The position numbers and the translations under genes were made by a program. This document shows positions 50,678-60,278 of a stretch of 64,000 nt of DNA, piece by piece. The DNA comes from Polyangiaceae bacterium (lineage in GTDB: Bacteria; Myxococcota_A; Polyangia; Polyangiales; Polyangiaceae), in the NCBI GenBank assembly GCA_016712345.1, contig JADJRH010000002.1, forward strand, positions 62,001 to 126,000. The letters are read 5' to 3'. Numbering within the stretch: position 1 is the stretch's first letter; each line of letters begins with the position of its first letter. The notes beneath the pieces were generated by a model, which ran no database searches, had not been told where the DNA came from, and saw nothing but the letters and a program-made list of their open reading frames with translations.

Positions 50678-51640
50678 TCAGGTTGCGTTGCTTTCGTCGA
50701 CGAAGTGAAACCACTGCGTTGGATGACGCTCAATAAACGCTCGCATGGCATTGGCCATTTGCTGAGCTGCCCTGTCGAGTTGTTCCGGCGAGGGTTTGCG
50801 TGAGATCTCGATAGGCTCCATCACTTCAGCCTCGTATTGCATAAAGTCGAGTCGCCGCGTGAAAATGGGCAATAGCGGCGCACCGCTCACCGCGGCAAGT
50901 GTGAGCGGCCCCTCTGGAATACGCCAAGTGCCTCCCGGCAAATGAGCTGTTCGAAACCGCATCCCCGGCGGCACACGATCGAGTTGCATGGCGACAACGG
51001 CATTCCGTCGGAGCGCGTGGAGAAGGGGCAGCGCATCAAAGGCGCTGTCGCCGATGTGAGCCACTTTTACCCCCGCACGTTCACGGGCGCGATCTTGAAT
51101 GGCCCTCGCGTGCTCGTCGCGTTCACGCTGCATCACCACCCACACTTCTCCCGGGTGTACACTTCGCATGACCGAGCCGGCAAACTCCCAGCCTGCCGTG
51201 TGCGCGGTGACAATGATCACGCCGCGCCCTTTTGCGGCGCACGCCTGGTAGCGCTCGACGCCGCGCGGAAGCGACGCCATCGCGTAGCGACGACCGTCGA
51301 GCAACATCGCTTCGGTGAGGCACGAAGCGTAGTTTGAGAACACCGCCGCCACTTCGCGCTCTTCTTGCAACGCGGGGCGCTCCCCGAGAACGCGGCGCAG
51401 ATTGTTGCGAACAATGCGGCGTTTATCGGGAAGGATCGCCCAAAAACCGAGGCCCCAAACGGGCGGGCTGTAGCGCACCCACACTTCGGGGCCGTGCTCC
51501 ACGCCGGCTCGCATGATGCGGCGCCAAAAGGCCGAATCGGCCCTCAGTCGGTCCCTCACGTTCTCGCGCAGACCACCCACCCATTCAACAATCCTGGAGG
51601 CCGCCATTGCTTCCGGGCCTTTGTTAGCACCGCGACTCAA
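50678..51640 (-). CDS. Lipid A biosynthesis acyltransferase (LpxL/HtrB family)
   Basis: 320 aa. The family catalytic H-x4-E motif is TAHTAGWEF (about residues 145-153). WAILPDKRRIVRNNLRRVL and VVMQRERDEHAR...IQDR precede a segment AVVAMQLDRVPPG. It adds a secondary acyl chain to lipid A at the inner membrane. An internal ATG (MAASRIVEW, 51607) is an alternative start. Confidence 0.88.
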   Translation of the reverse strand: MSRGANKGPEAMAASRIVEWVGGLRENVRDRLRADSAFWRRIMRAGVEHGPEVWVRYSPPVWGLGFWAILPDKRRIVRNNLRRVLGERPALQEEREVAAVFSNYASCLTEAMLLDGRRYAMASLPRGVERYQACAAKGRGVIIVTAHTAGWEFAGSVMRSVHPGEVWVVMQRERDEHARAIQDRARERAGVKVAHIGDSAFDALPLLHALRRNAVVAMQLDRVPPGMRFRTAHLPGGTWRIPEGPLTLAAVSGAPLLPIFTRRLDFMQYEAEVMEPIEISRKPSPEQLDRAAQQMANAMRAFIERHPTQWFHFVDESNAT

Positions 51641-51641
51641 T

Positions 51642-53171
51642 TCACAGCTGGAAAAAGTGTTTGATCCGATCGATGAACTGCAAACTCTTCACGTTCACTT
51701 CGCGCTCACGATCGCTCATAGGCATGGACTCGGCATGTTCGTCCAACATGGTTTGACGTTCTGCGAGCACGCGTGACAGCTCTTTGACCAGGTTTGGCGA
51801 AGCCGAGAGCACATCGTGAAATGGCTCGTGGCCAATCACCATGAGTTCGCACTCGGTGTATGCACGAACAGTTGCCTGGCGTTTTTCGCCGGTGACAAGG
51901 GCCATTTCGCCGAAAAATTGTCCTGGACCGAGCCTTGTCACTTCACTCGTTTCTTTACCCGCGCTTTCAAGCAGCACAACCACCGTTCCACGCTCAATGA
52001 TGTACAGCTCGTCGGCATCGTCGTCTTGTCGAACGATCGTTTCGCCGGGCGAAAAGAGGCGGGTTGTGGCGAGCGTTGCGAGGCGTTTGAGTACACTTCG
52101 ATCAAGCACGCTCAAGATGTCCACGTTGCCGAGAGCGCTCTCGCGTTTTAACGCGCTGCTCGCATCTTCCCGCGCCCTTGTTTCATCGGAGACTTGATGC
52201 AGGTGTACCGTTCGCTGCGGAAACGGAATGGTGAAGTTTGCCCTGTGAAGGGCGTAATAAATGCGATCGCGAACTCCCCCGTCGACGCCGTCGCGCTTGT
52301 CGAATTGGTCTGTCCAAAAGCGCACCCAATATTCAATGCCGCTCTCGGCGAAGTTGTTTGTCACAACGCTGGGCGCGGGGTCTGTGAGTACACCGGGCGT
52401 ATCGCGGAGCGCGTCGAGAATGACCTCGTGTACACGTCGCGGCGGCACCTCGTATGCGACGCTGATGTACACACTGCGGCGCGATGATTTTGTGGGTTTC
52501 GTGAAGTTTACAATCGGCGCTTTTGCAAGCATTCCGTTGGGTACAATCACTTCTACGTCGTCGAGCGTAACGACCTTTGTGGCGCGCCAGTTGATCTCCA
52601 CAACTCGGCCGATGTGCCTTTTTTCGTTGTCGAACGCGATCCAATCACCCACGTCAAAAGGGCGCTGCATTTGGATAGAAAGGCCGGCCACCAAGTTGCC
52701 AAGCGTTTCTTGAAGCGAAAGGCCGATGACAGCGGTGACAACCGCACCGGTGGTGAGGATGGAGCCCGGATCAAACCCGAGCGCTCGGAGCGCACCGAGC
52801 AGCAAAAATAGGTACAAAACGCCCTGCGCGATGTCGCGCAAAATGGCGGGCACAGGGCGTTGCATGCGCCGGCCAAGCACCACTTCGAGCACCAAGAGCC
52901 CGATCAGCCGACCAAACGCAAAGAGCAATGCGAGCAGCGAAACGAACTTGATCGCGACGGTGATCGACGCCTCTTCGGGCACAACGAGGCGCAGGAGCAT
53001 TGCGCCCATGTGTACAAACAGAAAAAACGCCGGCACACGCAGCAGTCGCTCGCCCTTCTTGGGCAACAAAAAGCGCGTGATAAAAAGCAGCAGAACGGCC
53101 GCGATCAAGCCGATCACGCCGAGAAGCGCCGAGCCGGTTACCAAGTCCCGAAAGATTTTTTCGAGCGCCAT
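51642..53171 (-). CDS. MscS-type mechanosensitive channel with cyclic-nucleotide-binding domain
   Basis: About 509 aa. Three to five membrane segments in the first 150 residues, the last being the glycine/alanine-rich pore helix of MscS (VVTAVIGLSLQETLGNLVAGLSIQMQRPF). The MscS beta domain follows (VGDWIAFDNEKRHIGRVVEINWRATKV). At the C terminus is a cyclic-nucleotide-binding domain (LFSPGETIVRQDDDADELYIIERGTVVVLL, FFGEMALVTGEKRQATV; about residues 380-480). Nucleotide binding probably modulates channel opening. ATG at 53171 chosen; one at 53192 is also in frame. Confidence 0.92.
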   Translation of the reverse strand: MALEKIFRDLVTGSALLGVIGLIAAVLLLFITRFLLPKKGERLLRVPAFFLFVHMGAMLLRLVVPEEASITVAIKFVSLLALLFAFGRLIGLLVLEVVLGRRMQRPVPAILRDIAQGVLYLFLLLGALRALGFDPGSILTTGAVVTAVIGLSLQETLGNLVAGLSIQMQRPFDVGDWIAFDNEKRHIGRVVEINWRATKVVTLDDVEVIVPNGMLAKAPIVNFTKPTKSSRRSVYISVAYEVPPRRVHEVILDALRDTPGVLTDPAPSVVTNNFAESGIEYWVRFWTDQFDKRDGVDGGVRDRIYYALHRANFTIPFPQRTVHLHQVSDETRAREDASSALKRESALGNVDILSVLDRSVLKRLATLATTRLFSPGETIVRQDDDADELYIIERGTVVVLLESAGKETSEVTRLGPGQFFGEMALVTGEKRQATVRAYTECELMVIGHEPFHDVLSASPNLVKELSRVLAERQTMLDEHAESMPMSDREREVNVKSLQFIDRIKHFFQL

Positions 53172-53265
53172 GCGGCGGCACGACCATCGCACGAAAAGGC
53201 GTCGGTTTGCGACCCGGTTGTGAACAATCTCGGAGGCGACTCGGCCGTCGTGTACACTTTATGGA

Positions 53266-53973
53266 ATGACCTCGGCGCTGCGCGTGCTTCTCGTGGACGA
53301 TGAACCGGATCTCCAGGAGCTTCTCGTGTTTAATCTCACGGCCGCGGGGTTCGTTGTTGAAGCGGTCAACACCGCTCAAGCGGGCCTTGACGCGGCTCGG
53401 CGTGAGCGCCCCCACGTTGTGATTCTCGATGTGATGTTGCCGGACTTGGCGGGGACGGAAGTGTGTCGCCAACTGCGCGCCGATTCGCACCTTGAAGATG
53501 TGGGGATCGTGATGCTCACCGCGCGCGGCGATGAAAGCGATCGCGTGTTGGGCTTTGAGGTCGGTGCCGACGACTACGTGGTTAAGCCGTACAGCGTTCG
53601 AGAGCTTGTGTTGAGGGTGAAAGCGCTTGCGCGTCGTTCGGCCGAAAGCCGAAGCGCCCGCGCTGTGGAAGACGCGGGTTCACGCCTTGTGTGGCGCGGT
53701 CTTTCGGTGGACCCTGTTCGTCACAGAGTGTTTATCGGGGACAGTGAGCTTTCACTCCGCCCGCTTGAATACAAATTGTTGTCGGCCTTTATGGAACACC
53801 CTGGCATTATGTTTTCACGTGCTGAGCTGCTTGAAATGGTCTGGGGAATTAAGCCGGACACCCACACTCGCACGGTGGATACCCATATTCGCCGACTTCG
53901 CGAGCGACTTGGGGTTTTTGGAGATGCGATTGAAACAGTGCAGGGCTTTGGCTACCGCCTTCGAAACCCATAA
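53266..53973 (+). CDS. OmpR/PhoB-family response regulator
   Basis: 235 aa. Receiver domain (VLLVDDEPD, phospho-acceptor Asp in VVILDVMLP, about residue 52, Lys in VVKPY) and winged-helix DNA-binding domain (LRPLEYKLLSAFMEHPGIMFSRAELLEMVWG, TVDTHIRRLRERLG, ETVQGFGYRL). Its histidine kinase is 197 bp downstream. It may respond to phosphate by analogy with PhoB, but targets are not visible. Confidence 0.95.
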   Translation: MTSALRVLLVDDEPDLQELLVFNLTAAGFVVEAVNTAQAGLDAARRERPHVVILDVMLPDLAGTEVCRQLRADSHLEDVGIVMLTARGDESDRVLGFEVGADDYVVKPYSVRELVLRVKALARRSAESRSARAVEDAGSRLVWRGLSVDPVRHRVFIGDSELSLRPLEYKLLSAFMEHPGIMFSRAELLEMVWGIKPDTHTRTVDTHIRRLRERLGVFGDAIETVQGFGYRLRNP

Positions 53974-54170
53974 ACTATCTCAACTGTGTCAAAACCGCTT
54001 TTCCAAGCGTGGTTCGCCACGACTCCTGCATCGTCTCGGAGCAGGCATCGGGCAGCGCGCCGCGGCAGCAGACACCAGTAACGCTCAAATCCGCCGGTCT
54101 CGCCGGTCTCGCGTTTTGCCCCGCTGCGCTCTCTACATGACTCCATCCGAAGACCTGACACAGTAGTGCT

Positions 54171-55649
54171 ATGACCCTCTCCTTTCGAACCAAACTGCTT
54201 GTCAGTTACCTCGGACTGGTGGCTTTTGTAATCGCCGTCACCACGTTTGAACTCAATCGTTCGCTCGGCGCCGATTTGGTGCGGCAACTGGATGAAAGGC
54301 TGATCGCTCAAACCGATGGCGCGATGTTGTGGATTGGGGCGGGGCGGCATCCCAATCGGCTGGCGGGTAGATTGGCTTCGGTGGTGGGGGCGGAAATTGC
54401 CCTGATTGATAAAAGTGGAACGGTGCTTGGGTATGCCGATGCTCGGCAGTCCGTTCTACAAACCGGAACAGGCGCCGATTCTCCCGATTCAAAACCGCCT
54501 TCTTTTCCCGACCAAAACGATCAACCTGAAGTGAAAGGCGCCCGCGCCGCGGGGCGGGGTTTTGCGACGCGGCTTGGAAACCTTCCCACTCGGACAATGC
54601 GGTATGTGGCGGTTTCCAACCCCGAGGGGTTGGTATTGAGACTGGGTGTACCTTTGTCGGGGGTGGAAGAAACGCTCACAGGGATGCGTCGGCGCCTTCT
54701 TTTTGCGGCATTGTTGGCGATGGTGGTGGCTGTGGCGCTCGCGCTCTTGGCATCAAGGGTGATCTCGGGACCACTGCGCGCTATGGCGGATATCGCGCGG
54801 AAAATGGCGGAGGGTGATTTTAAGGCGCAGCCGCCTTCCAATTCTCCCGATGAGCTTGGCGCGCTTGCAAAGGCGCTCTCCTCCATGGGTAGTCAACTGG
54901 AAGCGCGCATTACTGATCTGACTTCCGAGCGTGATCGTCTGACGGCGCTTCTCGGTCAGGTTCGAAAGCTCGAGGTGGTGCGTCGCGACTTTGTGGCCAA
55001 CCTCTCGCACGAGCTTCGAACGCCTGTCACAGCCATTCAAGGCTACTCTGAAACGTTGCTCACCTGTCCAACAGAGCCTGCGACGCGCGAGAAATTTCTG
55101 ACGATCATCCATCGCAACGCGGAGCGGGTAGGTCGCCTTCTCGGGGATCTTCTTCAACTGTCTTCCATTGAGGCAGCGCCTGAATCGTTTGAGCCGGAGC
55201 CGATTGTATTGAGCGCTCTCGCAGGGCTTGTGGCGCAGACTGTTGAGGAGCGCCGAGTGGAGTCGAGCGCTCAGATCGATGTGGAGATTTTGCCGGACCT
55301 GACAGCGATGGGCGACGCGGGGCGGCTTGAACAGGTGGTTGAAAACCTTGTTGACAATGCCCTGAAACACGGCGGAAAAGGTGTACGCATTCGCCTGACG
55401 GGGGCCAAACACAATGGTCAGGTTGAACTTCGCGTGAGCGACAACGGGCCGGGAATTGCCGCGGAGCACCTTCCACGCATTTTTGAGCGTTTCTACAGGG
55501 TAGACCCCGCACGTTCGCGCGAAAAAGGCGGCGCGGGGCTGGGCCTGGCCATTGTGAAACACCTTGTGGAAGGGATGGGAGGAAACATTCAGGTCGAGAG
55601 CCGCGTGGGCGAAGGCACAACCTTTGTTGTGACTCTACCCGCCGCCTAG
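54171..55649 (+). CDS. PhoR-like sensor histidine kinase
   Basis: 492 aa: TM1 (FRTKLLVSYLGLVAFVIAVTTF), a periplasmic region of about 130 residues, TM2 (LLFAALLAMVVAVALALLASRV), HAMP, HisKA with phospho-acceptor His in VANLSHELRTPVTAIQGYSETLL, and an ATPase domain (NLVDNALKHG, VSDNGPGIA, GLGLAIVKHLV). Pairs with the response regulator upstream. Its TAG stop is completed by the first base of the MITE at 55649. Confidence 0.95.
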   Translation: MTLSFRTKLLVSYLGLVAFVIAVTTFELNRSLGADLVRQLDERLIAQTDGAMLWIGAGRHPNRLAGRLASVVGAEIALIDKSGTVLGYADARQSVLQTGTGADSPDSKPPSFPDQNDQPEVKGARAAGRGFATRLGNLPTRTMRYVAVSNPEGLVLRLGVPLSGVEETLTGMRRRLLFAALLAMVVAVALALLASRVISGPLRAMADIARKMAEGDFKAQPPSNSPDELGALAKALSSMGSQLEARITDLTSERDRLTALLGQVRKLEVVRRDFVANLSHELRTPVTAIQGYSETLLTCPTEPATREKFLTIIHRNAERVGRLLGDLLQLSSIEAAPESFEPEPIVLSALAGLVAQTVEERRVESSAQIDVEILPDLTAMGDAGRLEQVVENLVDNALKHGGKGVRIRLTGAKHNGQVELRVSDNGPGIAAEHLPRIFERFYRVDPARSREKGGAGLGLAIVKHLVEGMGGNIQVESRVGEGTTFVVTLPAA

Positions 55650-55843
55650 GTGGCTGGTGTTTTTCGTAACGAGCAGCCCCGATCACGCGTCCGAGCGAGT
55701 TGCGAGAGCGCGAAGCGCGAAGCACACCGAGCAGCGCGAAGCGGTGCGAAGGTCACCGGAGCGGAACATACGCGGAGTTTTTGAGCACCGGAAGCGCAGC
55801 GAGGACGCGTCAGCGGGGCGCGCAGTAGAAAACACCAGCCACC
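55649..55843. mobile_element. TA-flanked MITE, copy 1
   Basis: A 195-bp non-autonomous element with inverted termini GGTGGCTGGTGTTTT and its complement, flanked by TA on both sides. TA target duplication is typical of IS630/Tc1-mariner transposons. The same element lies inverted at 61247-61388; this copy carries about 53 extra bases in its middle. It sits exactly between convergent genes, both of whose TAG stops use the element's terminal base. The original site was probably CTAG, shared by the two stops. No transposase is encoded. Confidence 0.88.
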
Positions 55844-56646
55844 TAGAATTTGGCTCCCACAGAAATGGACCCCAAACCGAAGTTGACCTGAATTTTGCTC
55901 GTGGTCTGGCTGAATCGCTCGCGGATCCGTGTCATGTCACTTTTGGCGCTGGCTGCGATGAGTCCAGCAACGATCATCCCCGCGGCACCGAGGGCGAAAA
56001 ACGCGCCGCTGGCTGCTTGTGCCCCTTCATCGGGATTGCAGCTCGAAAAAATGCCACATCCGCGCGTACTACCCACGGCGAACATGAGCACCCCGGCGAA
56101 TGCCACTCCACCCCCAATTCCAACCACAATGAGAGAACCAATTCGCCGTGCGCGAGCACTCGCGTACTCCGGTATCTCACGCAACCTCATTTCAAGTTGT
56201 TTGTCAAAGCCCTCTTTTTCGTCCCGCTTTTGTTTTTCATCAAACGCGTCCATGTACGCGGCGCCTGCTGGATCTACCACGGCAGGTTGAACGTACGGAC
56301 TTTGACCGCCGGGAGGCGGCGGGTAGGGGTAAGGGTAGGGGTAAGGGTAAGGCGCGGCGGTTGTTGTTGGGTAGGTGGATGGGTAGGTTGGAGCCGTTGC
56401 TGTTGGAGCGGCAGATGGGTAGGTTGTTGCTGCAGGCGGAGGAGGCGGCGGGAGGAACGGCGCGTTTGGAACTTGGGGCGGAGGCGGCGGGGGTAGGTCG
56501 TCGGCCCAAGCGCTGCTGCCGAAACTCCCGGCGAAGGTCAGGACTAAGCCCAGTCCAACGGTTGCGCGAACAATTGCGCACCCTGCGCGACGGGTGTCAC
56601 GTGAATTCTCCAAAGCGAGACGGGATCGAGCCGTTTTCAGGGTCAT
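55843..56646 (-). CDS. Pro/Tyr-rich exported protein with two C-terminal membrane helices
   Basis: 267 aa from the ATG at 56646. A signal-like segment (VGLGLVLTFAGSFGSSAWA) is followed by a long Pro/Ala/Thr/Tyr-rich linker (repeated TYPS, then PYPYPYPYPY, about residues 55-120). A charged segment (DAFDEKQKRDEKEGF), two hydrophobic helices (GSLIVVGIGGGVAFAGVLMFAV and a later one) and the terminal strand SISVGAKF follow. The same layout occurs at 10325-11110 and 13870-14925. Function is unknown. An upstream ATG at 56748 has no better start signal. Confidence 0.8.
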   Translation of the reverse strand: MTLKTARSRLALENSRDTRRAGCAIVRATVGLGLVLTFAGSFGSSAWADDLPPPPPPQVPNAPFLPPPPPPAATTYPSAAPTATAPTYPSTYPTTTAAPYPYPYPYPYPPPPGGQSPYVQPAVVDPAGAAYMDAFDEKQKRDEKEGFDKQLEMRLREIPEYASARARRIGSLIVVGIGGGVAFAGVLMFAVGSTRGCGIFSSCNPDEGAQAASGAFFALGAAGMIVAGLIAASAKSDMTRIRERFSQTTSKIQVNFGLGSISVGAKF

Positions 56647-56894
56647 GTATTCAGCGACAGCAAGCCCTGCGCCAGCCATCGATACCTGGTGGATGAATGC
56701 ACCGGGGGGGTGGATCGCTTGCAGTCCATATCCAAGTTCCAGGCCCAAGGCGACAGCCTCAGCCTACCCTGTTTCGGCGGCTATACTGGACGATTCCAGC
56801 ATTTTCGAAACAATCGGTGGAGAGAGCCCCCACCATCCACTTGGCCCACCGGTTGCACCACGCATCTCGGCCTCTTTTGAAAGGCAGGCACGGC

Positions 56895-58085
56895 ATGCGA
56901 CGGATCTCGATGTTCTTTGGCCTTCTCGTCAGCTCCGCGCTCGCGATCACAGCGTGCGAGTCGGCGCCCGGCCCCAGCCCTTCGCCGAACGATACCGACG
57001 ATAAGCCTTCCGTCCCCACGCCCGAAAACCCCGAGGCAACGCGCCCCGAGGTAACCCATACGGTGTTGGATGATCGGGTCAAAGATTACAACGAGGCGCT
57101 TCGCACAGCCTCGCTCAAGCTGCTTCGCGCGCTTCCTACCCTTCAACAAATCAAGAAGGTAGCAAATGCGGCCGACCCCAAGCGCGCGTACGAAGAAGAA
57201 CTCGACGCAATGTTGGATGATCCGCGTTTTACAGACCGCATGATCAAGTTTTGGCGCGATACAATGCGTATGGGCGGCGGCGCGGCCGATGGTAAACCCA
57301 GCCGCAACACGGCCCCCAACTTGGCCGCGCGCATCACGGTAGAAGGTCGCCCCTTTACAGATCTGTTCACCTCACCTTCCAACAACTGCCCCGAATACGA
57401 CGGCACCAACAAAGTCTTTACCGACGGTGAGTGCAACGGCGGAGCGCCTGTGGAGGCGGGTGTACTCTCCAACCCAGGTGTACACTACCAATTCTACGGA
57501 AACATGGCTTTCCGCCGCGTGCGCTGGGTGCAAGAAGTGTTCGTCTGCACCAAGTTCCCGGCCGAGTACAGCGACAAACCCATTTCCAAAAACGGCGCGG
57601 ATTATATGTCGCCGTGGCCGTTTGAGTCGATCGCCACAAGCCCGATTGACTTTCAAGATACCAAGAGCGTTGTGTGCGCCAACTGTCACACAACCATCAA
57701 TCACGTGGCGCCCCTGTTCGCAAACTTTGACGCAAACGGCATGTGGCAAAACGAAATCAGCGTGATGACCCCCACTGTCGATCCACTCAAGTCAGAGCTT
57801 TCTCACTGGCTCAACCCGGGAGAAACTCTTTCCTGGCGCTTTGGTGAACCCGTCAAAGATCTGGCCGAGCTGGGTCAGGCAATGGCGGCCGATCCCGATG
57901 TGAATGAGTGCGTTGTGTCGCGGCTCTACAACTTTGCCATGTCCAAAGAAGACATCGTGAACGATCTGGCCACCGTGCCTTATGAAGTTCTCGATGAGTA
58001 CATGATCACCTACTATCAAAATGGTCTAAACCTGAAGACCACGCTCAAAGCGATCTTCAGCAGCGCCGATTTCGTGCGGTTTTAG
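56895..58085 (+). CDS. Exported protein with a CXXCH motif and DUF1585-like C terminus
   Basis: 396 aa with a lipoprotein-type signal (LVSSALAITAC). A DDPRFTDRMIKFWRD segment (about 110-125) recalls planctomycete/myxobacterial cytochrome-linked proteins. A single haem-type motif CANCH (about residue 258) and a C terminus LKTTLKAIFSSADF are DUF1585-like. AGGCAGG lies just upstream of the ATG at 56895. First gene of a four-gene operon with short gaps (17, 13 and 36 bp). Haem binding is inferred from the one motif. Confidence 0.82.
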   Translation: MRRISMFFGLLVSSALAITACESAPGPSPSPNDTDDKPSVPTPENPEATRPEVTHTVLDDRVKDYNEALRTASLKLLRALPTLQQIKKVANAADPKRAYEEELDAMLDDPRFTDRMIKFWRDTMRMGGGAADGKPSRNTAPNLAARITVEGRPFTDLFTSPSNNCPEYDGTNKVFTDGECNGGAPVEAGVLSNPGVHYQFYGNMAFRRVRWVQEVFVCTKFPAEYSDKPISKNGADYMSPWPFESIATSPIDFQDTKSVVCANCHTTINHVAPLFANFDANGMWQNEISVMTPTVDPLKSELSHWLNPGETLSWRFGEPVKDLAELGQAMAADPDVNECVVSRLYNFAMSKEDIVNDLATVPYEVLDEYMITYYQNGLNLKTTLKAIFSSADFVRF

Positions 58086-58102
58086 GAGAAGAGGAGCAAG
58101 CC

Positions 58103-58840
58103 ATGAAGACGACCCCGATCGTGATTTCGGCGCTCGCCATCGCTTGCGGCCTCTCGGCCGCAGCCTGCGATTCGCGACCTGACACGTTAACCCCCAAGCC
58201 TCACAGCCCATATCAAGAAAACCCCACCAACAACGTGGAAGAAAAACCGGGCGCGTTTGCCGGTGGCCAAGACAACACGTTTGACCATATGGCGGGCCTC
58301 GGCGACGACGCTCCCAAAGACGCGTTTGAAGTTCTCCAGCAACGCGAAGAAGAAGGCCCGGCCGAAATTCGAACCCGCCTTCACTCGTGTCAGAAAATTC
58401 AGGTGACCACCCTTCGAAACATGCTTTCGAGCCTTGGGGTGAACCTTGACGCAACGGGCAATCCACCCACCGCGGGTCAACTTCTCAAAGAAGGAACCGG
58501 CGCCCTCGGTGCCGCCAACTACGACGCCCGCGTGGGTGAAACAATTGTTTGGACGGCGGCCGGCGCGGCGAAGCTGTTCGACATCTTCGTTCAAGCGGCA
58601 CCTGAAATTATTGCCAACCTTCCCAACATGCCTCAATGCCAAATCGACGGCGTTGGCGTTCAGCTCTTTGACGAGAACAACGTGTGTGTGGCCGACGGCA
58701 TCACCTGCATCATCGGTCGCCCCGCAACCCCGGAGCATGTGGCCATTTGCAACAGCGTGGTCAACAACGCTTCGAGTATTGAGAATGGCAAGAACATTGC
58801 AGTCGCTACCATTCTGAGTGCGGCGCACTCCTGCGAGTGA
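58103..58840 (+). CDS. Lipoprotein of unknown function
   Basis: 245 aa with a lipobox (LSAAAC, Cys about residue 22), a disordered Pro/Asn-rich linker, and a mostly helical domain with several paired cysteines (CQKIQVTTLRNML, CQIDGVGVQL, CVADGITCIIG). No family is recognised. It lies between the CXXCH protein and the Tat substrate, suggesting a three- or four-part exported complex. Confidence 0.82.
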   Translation: MKTTPIVISALAIACGLSAAACDSRPDTLTPKPHSPYQENPTNNVEEKPGAFAGGQDNTFDHMAGLGDDAPKDAFEVLQQREEEGPAEIRTRLHSCQKIQVTTLRNMLSSLGVNLDATGNPPTAGQLLKEGTGALGAANYDARVGETIVWTAAGAAKLFDIFVQAAPEIIANLPNMPQCQIDGVGVQLFDENNVCVADGITCIIGRPATPEHVAICNSVVNNASSIENGKNIAVATILSAAHSCE

Positions 58841-58853
58841 AACGGAGAACACC

Positions 58854-60242
58854 ATGGTTGACGAACGCCTGAAGAATCTGGAAGGTCGCTCTCGCCGAAA
58901 CTTCCTCCGTTGGGCAACCACCGCCGGCGCGGTGTTGGCCCTAGATCGAGCCAAAGTGTTGGACGTGATTTCCGACACCGGCGGCTCCGCCCTTGCCGAT
59001 GAGGGTAGCTGCGCTCTCACCATGCGCTCGGTTCATTTGGTGGCAGGCGACGGCGGGTTTGCCTGGTTCCAACTCCTCTGGCCGCATGTTGAAATCGCCC
59101 GTTCAGGCAATGGTGGGTTTGCCTACCATCGTTTCGGCGAGTCAACCAAAGCCGTCGATACCGACAAAGACTTTGAATTTTCGCCTGAAAGTCCGTGGCA
59201 AGACATGGATAAGGGCAAGCGCATCAGCGCTTTCATGGCGGGTACAAATCAAACCCATACCCCCACCCCGGGCTCGGCAGCTCAACTGGGTGGTGGAACA
59301 AGCATGCTTGCCGCGTGCGCAGCCATTCAGCGCGCCACACCTTCCCTCCTCCCTGTGATTGGGGTTGACCCGGTTAACTTCGGCACGGCCAAAGGTGCAC
59401 CTGACATTGCCACGGTGGGTGATGCCGATGGGTTGGTTCAGCTCTTCAACAGCGCCGCTTCACGCGCGATTCTGAGCCTTCCGCAAGATGCCGCCCTGTA
59501 CGAGGCGTATTACAAAGCGTTCCTCGGTCTGAACAAAGCGGCCTCGCGGCCCACCGTTCAACGCCCGCTCCGCATTGGTAAGACGAGCGCCAACTTCCTC
59601 GGTCAAAACCTTGCCAAAGATCTCGAACCGTCGGCCGACGATCTCCAACGGTTTGGAATCAACGGTGGTACACCCAACAAGCTCGCTCAAATTGGTCGCA
59701 TTCTCATTACCGCTTCCAAAGCCTTCAAAAAGGGCCTTACCCAGAGCGTCATCCTACCCGCCATGCGCGACGATCCGCACGGCGCTTTCCAAGATATGAA
59801 CAACCTGCGCGACACGGTTGGACTGCTTGGGAAGATGCTTGACCAGTTCTTGAAAGACCTGGCAGAAGTACAAGATCCGCTCTGTTCTACCCGTACAATC
59901 GCCGACGACGTGGTTCTCACTGTTCACGGCGATACACCAAAAGATCCGCGCGATCGCAGCGGTTGGCCCGATGGTACACCTGCCAACGCCAACTGGCTTT
60001 ATGTCATGGGCAACGGTTACCTGAAAACCGGTTGGTTCGGCGGCGTGCGTGAAAACGGCAACGTTGACGGGTTTGACCCGACAACCGGCGCCAACGTCCC
60101 CGGTCAACCCGCCAATGCTACCAGCGATGCCGCAGGCGCCGCTGTCGCGTTTGCTGTGGCCAAGGGCGACATGAAACGCGTTCAAGAGTTTTATACCGGC
60201 CCCTCCATTGACGGTATCGTCAACATCAACCCCCTCCAGTAG
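58854..60242 (+). CDS. Tat-exported protein of unknown function
   Basis: 462 aa from the ATG at 58854. The twin-arginine motif is SRRNFLRWATTAGAVLAL (about residues 12-30). The mature part is globular (VHLVAGDGGFAWFQLLWPHVEIA, later TIADDVVLTVHGDTPKDP). Tat export implies folding before export, often with a cofactor, but no cofactor motif is clear. Its neighbours are exported proteins, one with a haem-type motif. Confidence 0.85.
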   Translation: MVDERLKNLEGRSRRNFLRWATTAGAVLALDRAKVLDVISDTGGSALADEGSCALTMRSVHLVAGDGGFAWFQLLWPHVEIARSGNGGFAYHRFGESTKAVDTDKDFEFSPESPWQDMDKGKRISAFMAGTNQTHTPTPGSAAQLGGGTSMLAACAAIQRATPSLLPVIGVDPVNFGTAKGAPDIATVGDADGLVQLFNSAASRAILSLPQDAALYEAYYKAFLGLNKAASRPTVQRPLRIGKTSANFLGQNLAKDLEPSADDLQRFGINGGTPNKLAQIGRILITASKAFKKGLTQSVILPAMRDDPHGAFQDMNNLRDTVGLLGKMLDQFLKDLAEVQDPLCSTRTIADDVVLTVHGDTPKDPRDRSGWPDGTPANANWLYVMGNGYLKTGWFGGVRENGNVDGFDPTTGANVPGQPANATSDAAGAAVAFAVAKGDMKRVQEFYTGPSIDGIVNINPLQ

Positions 60243-60278
60243 TACCCAGTCCTGAAAGAAGCGGCAGAGGCCACGCCG

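Noticed and set aside
55105..55725. Minus-strand frame across the histidine kinase and MITE, similar to one at 61171-61380
   Set aside because: The similarity is due to the shared MITE, not to a protein.
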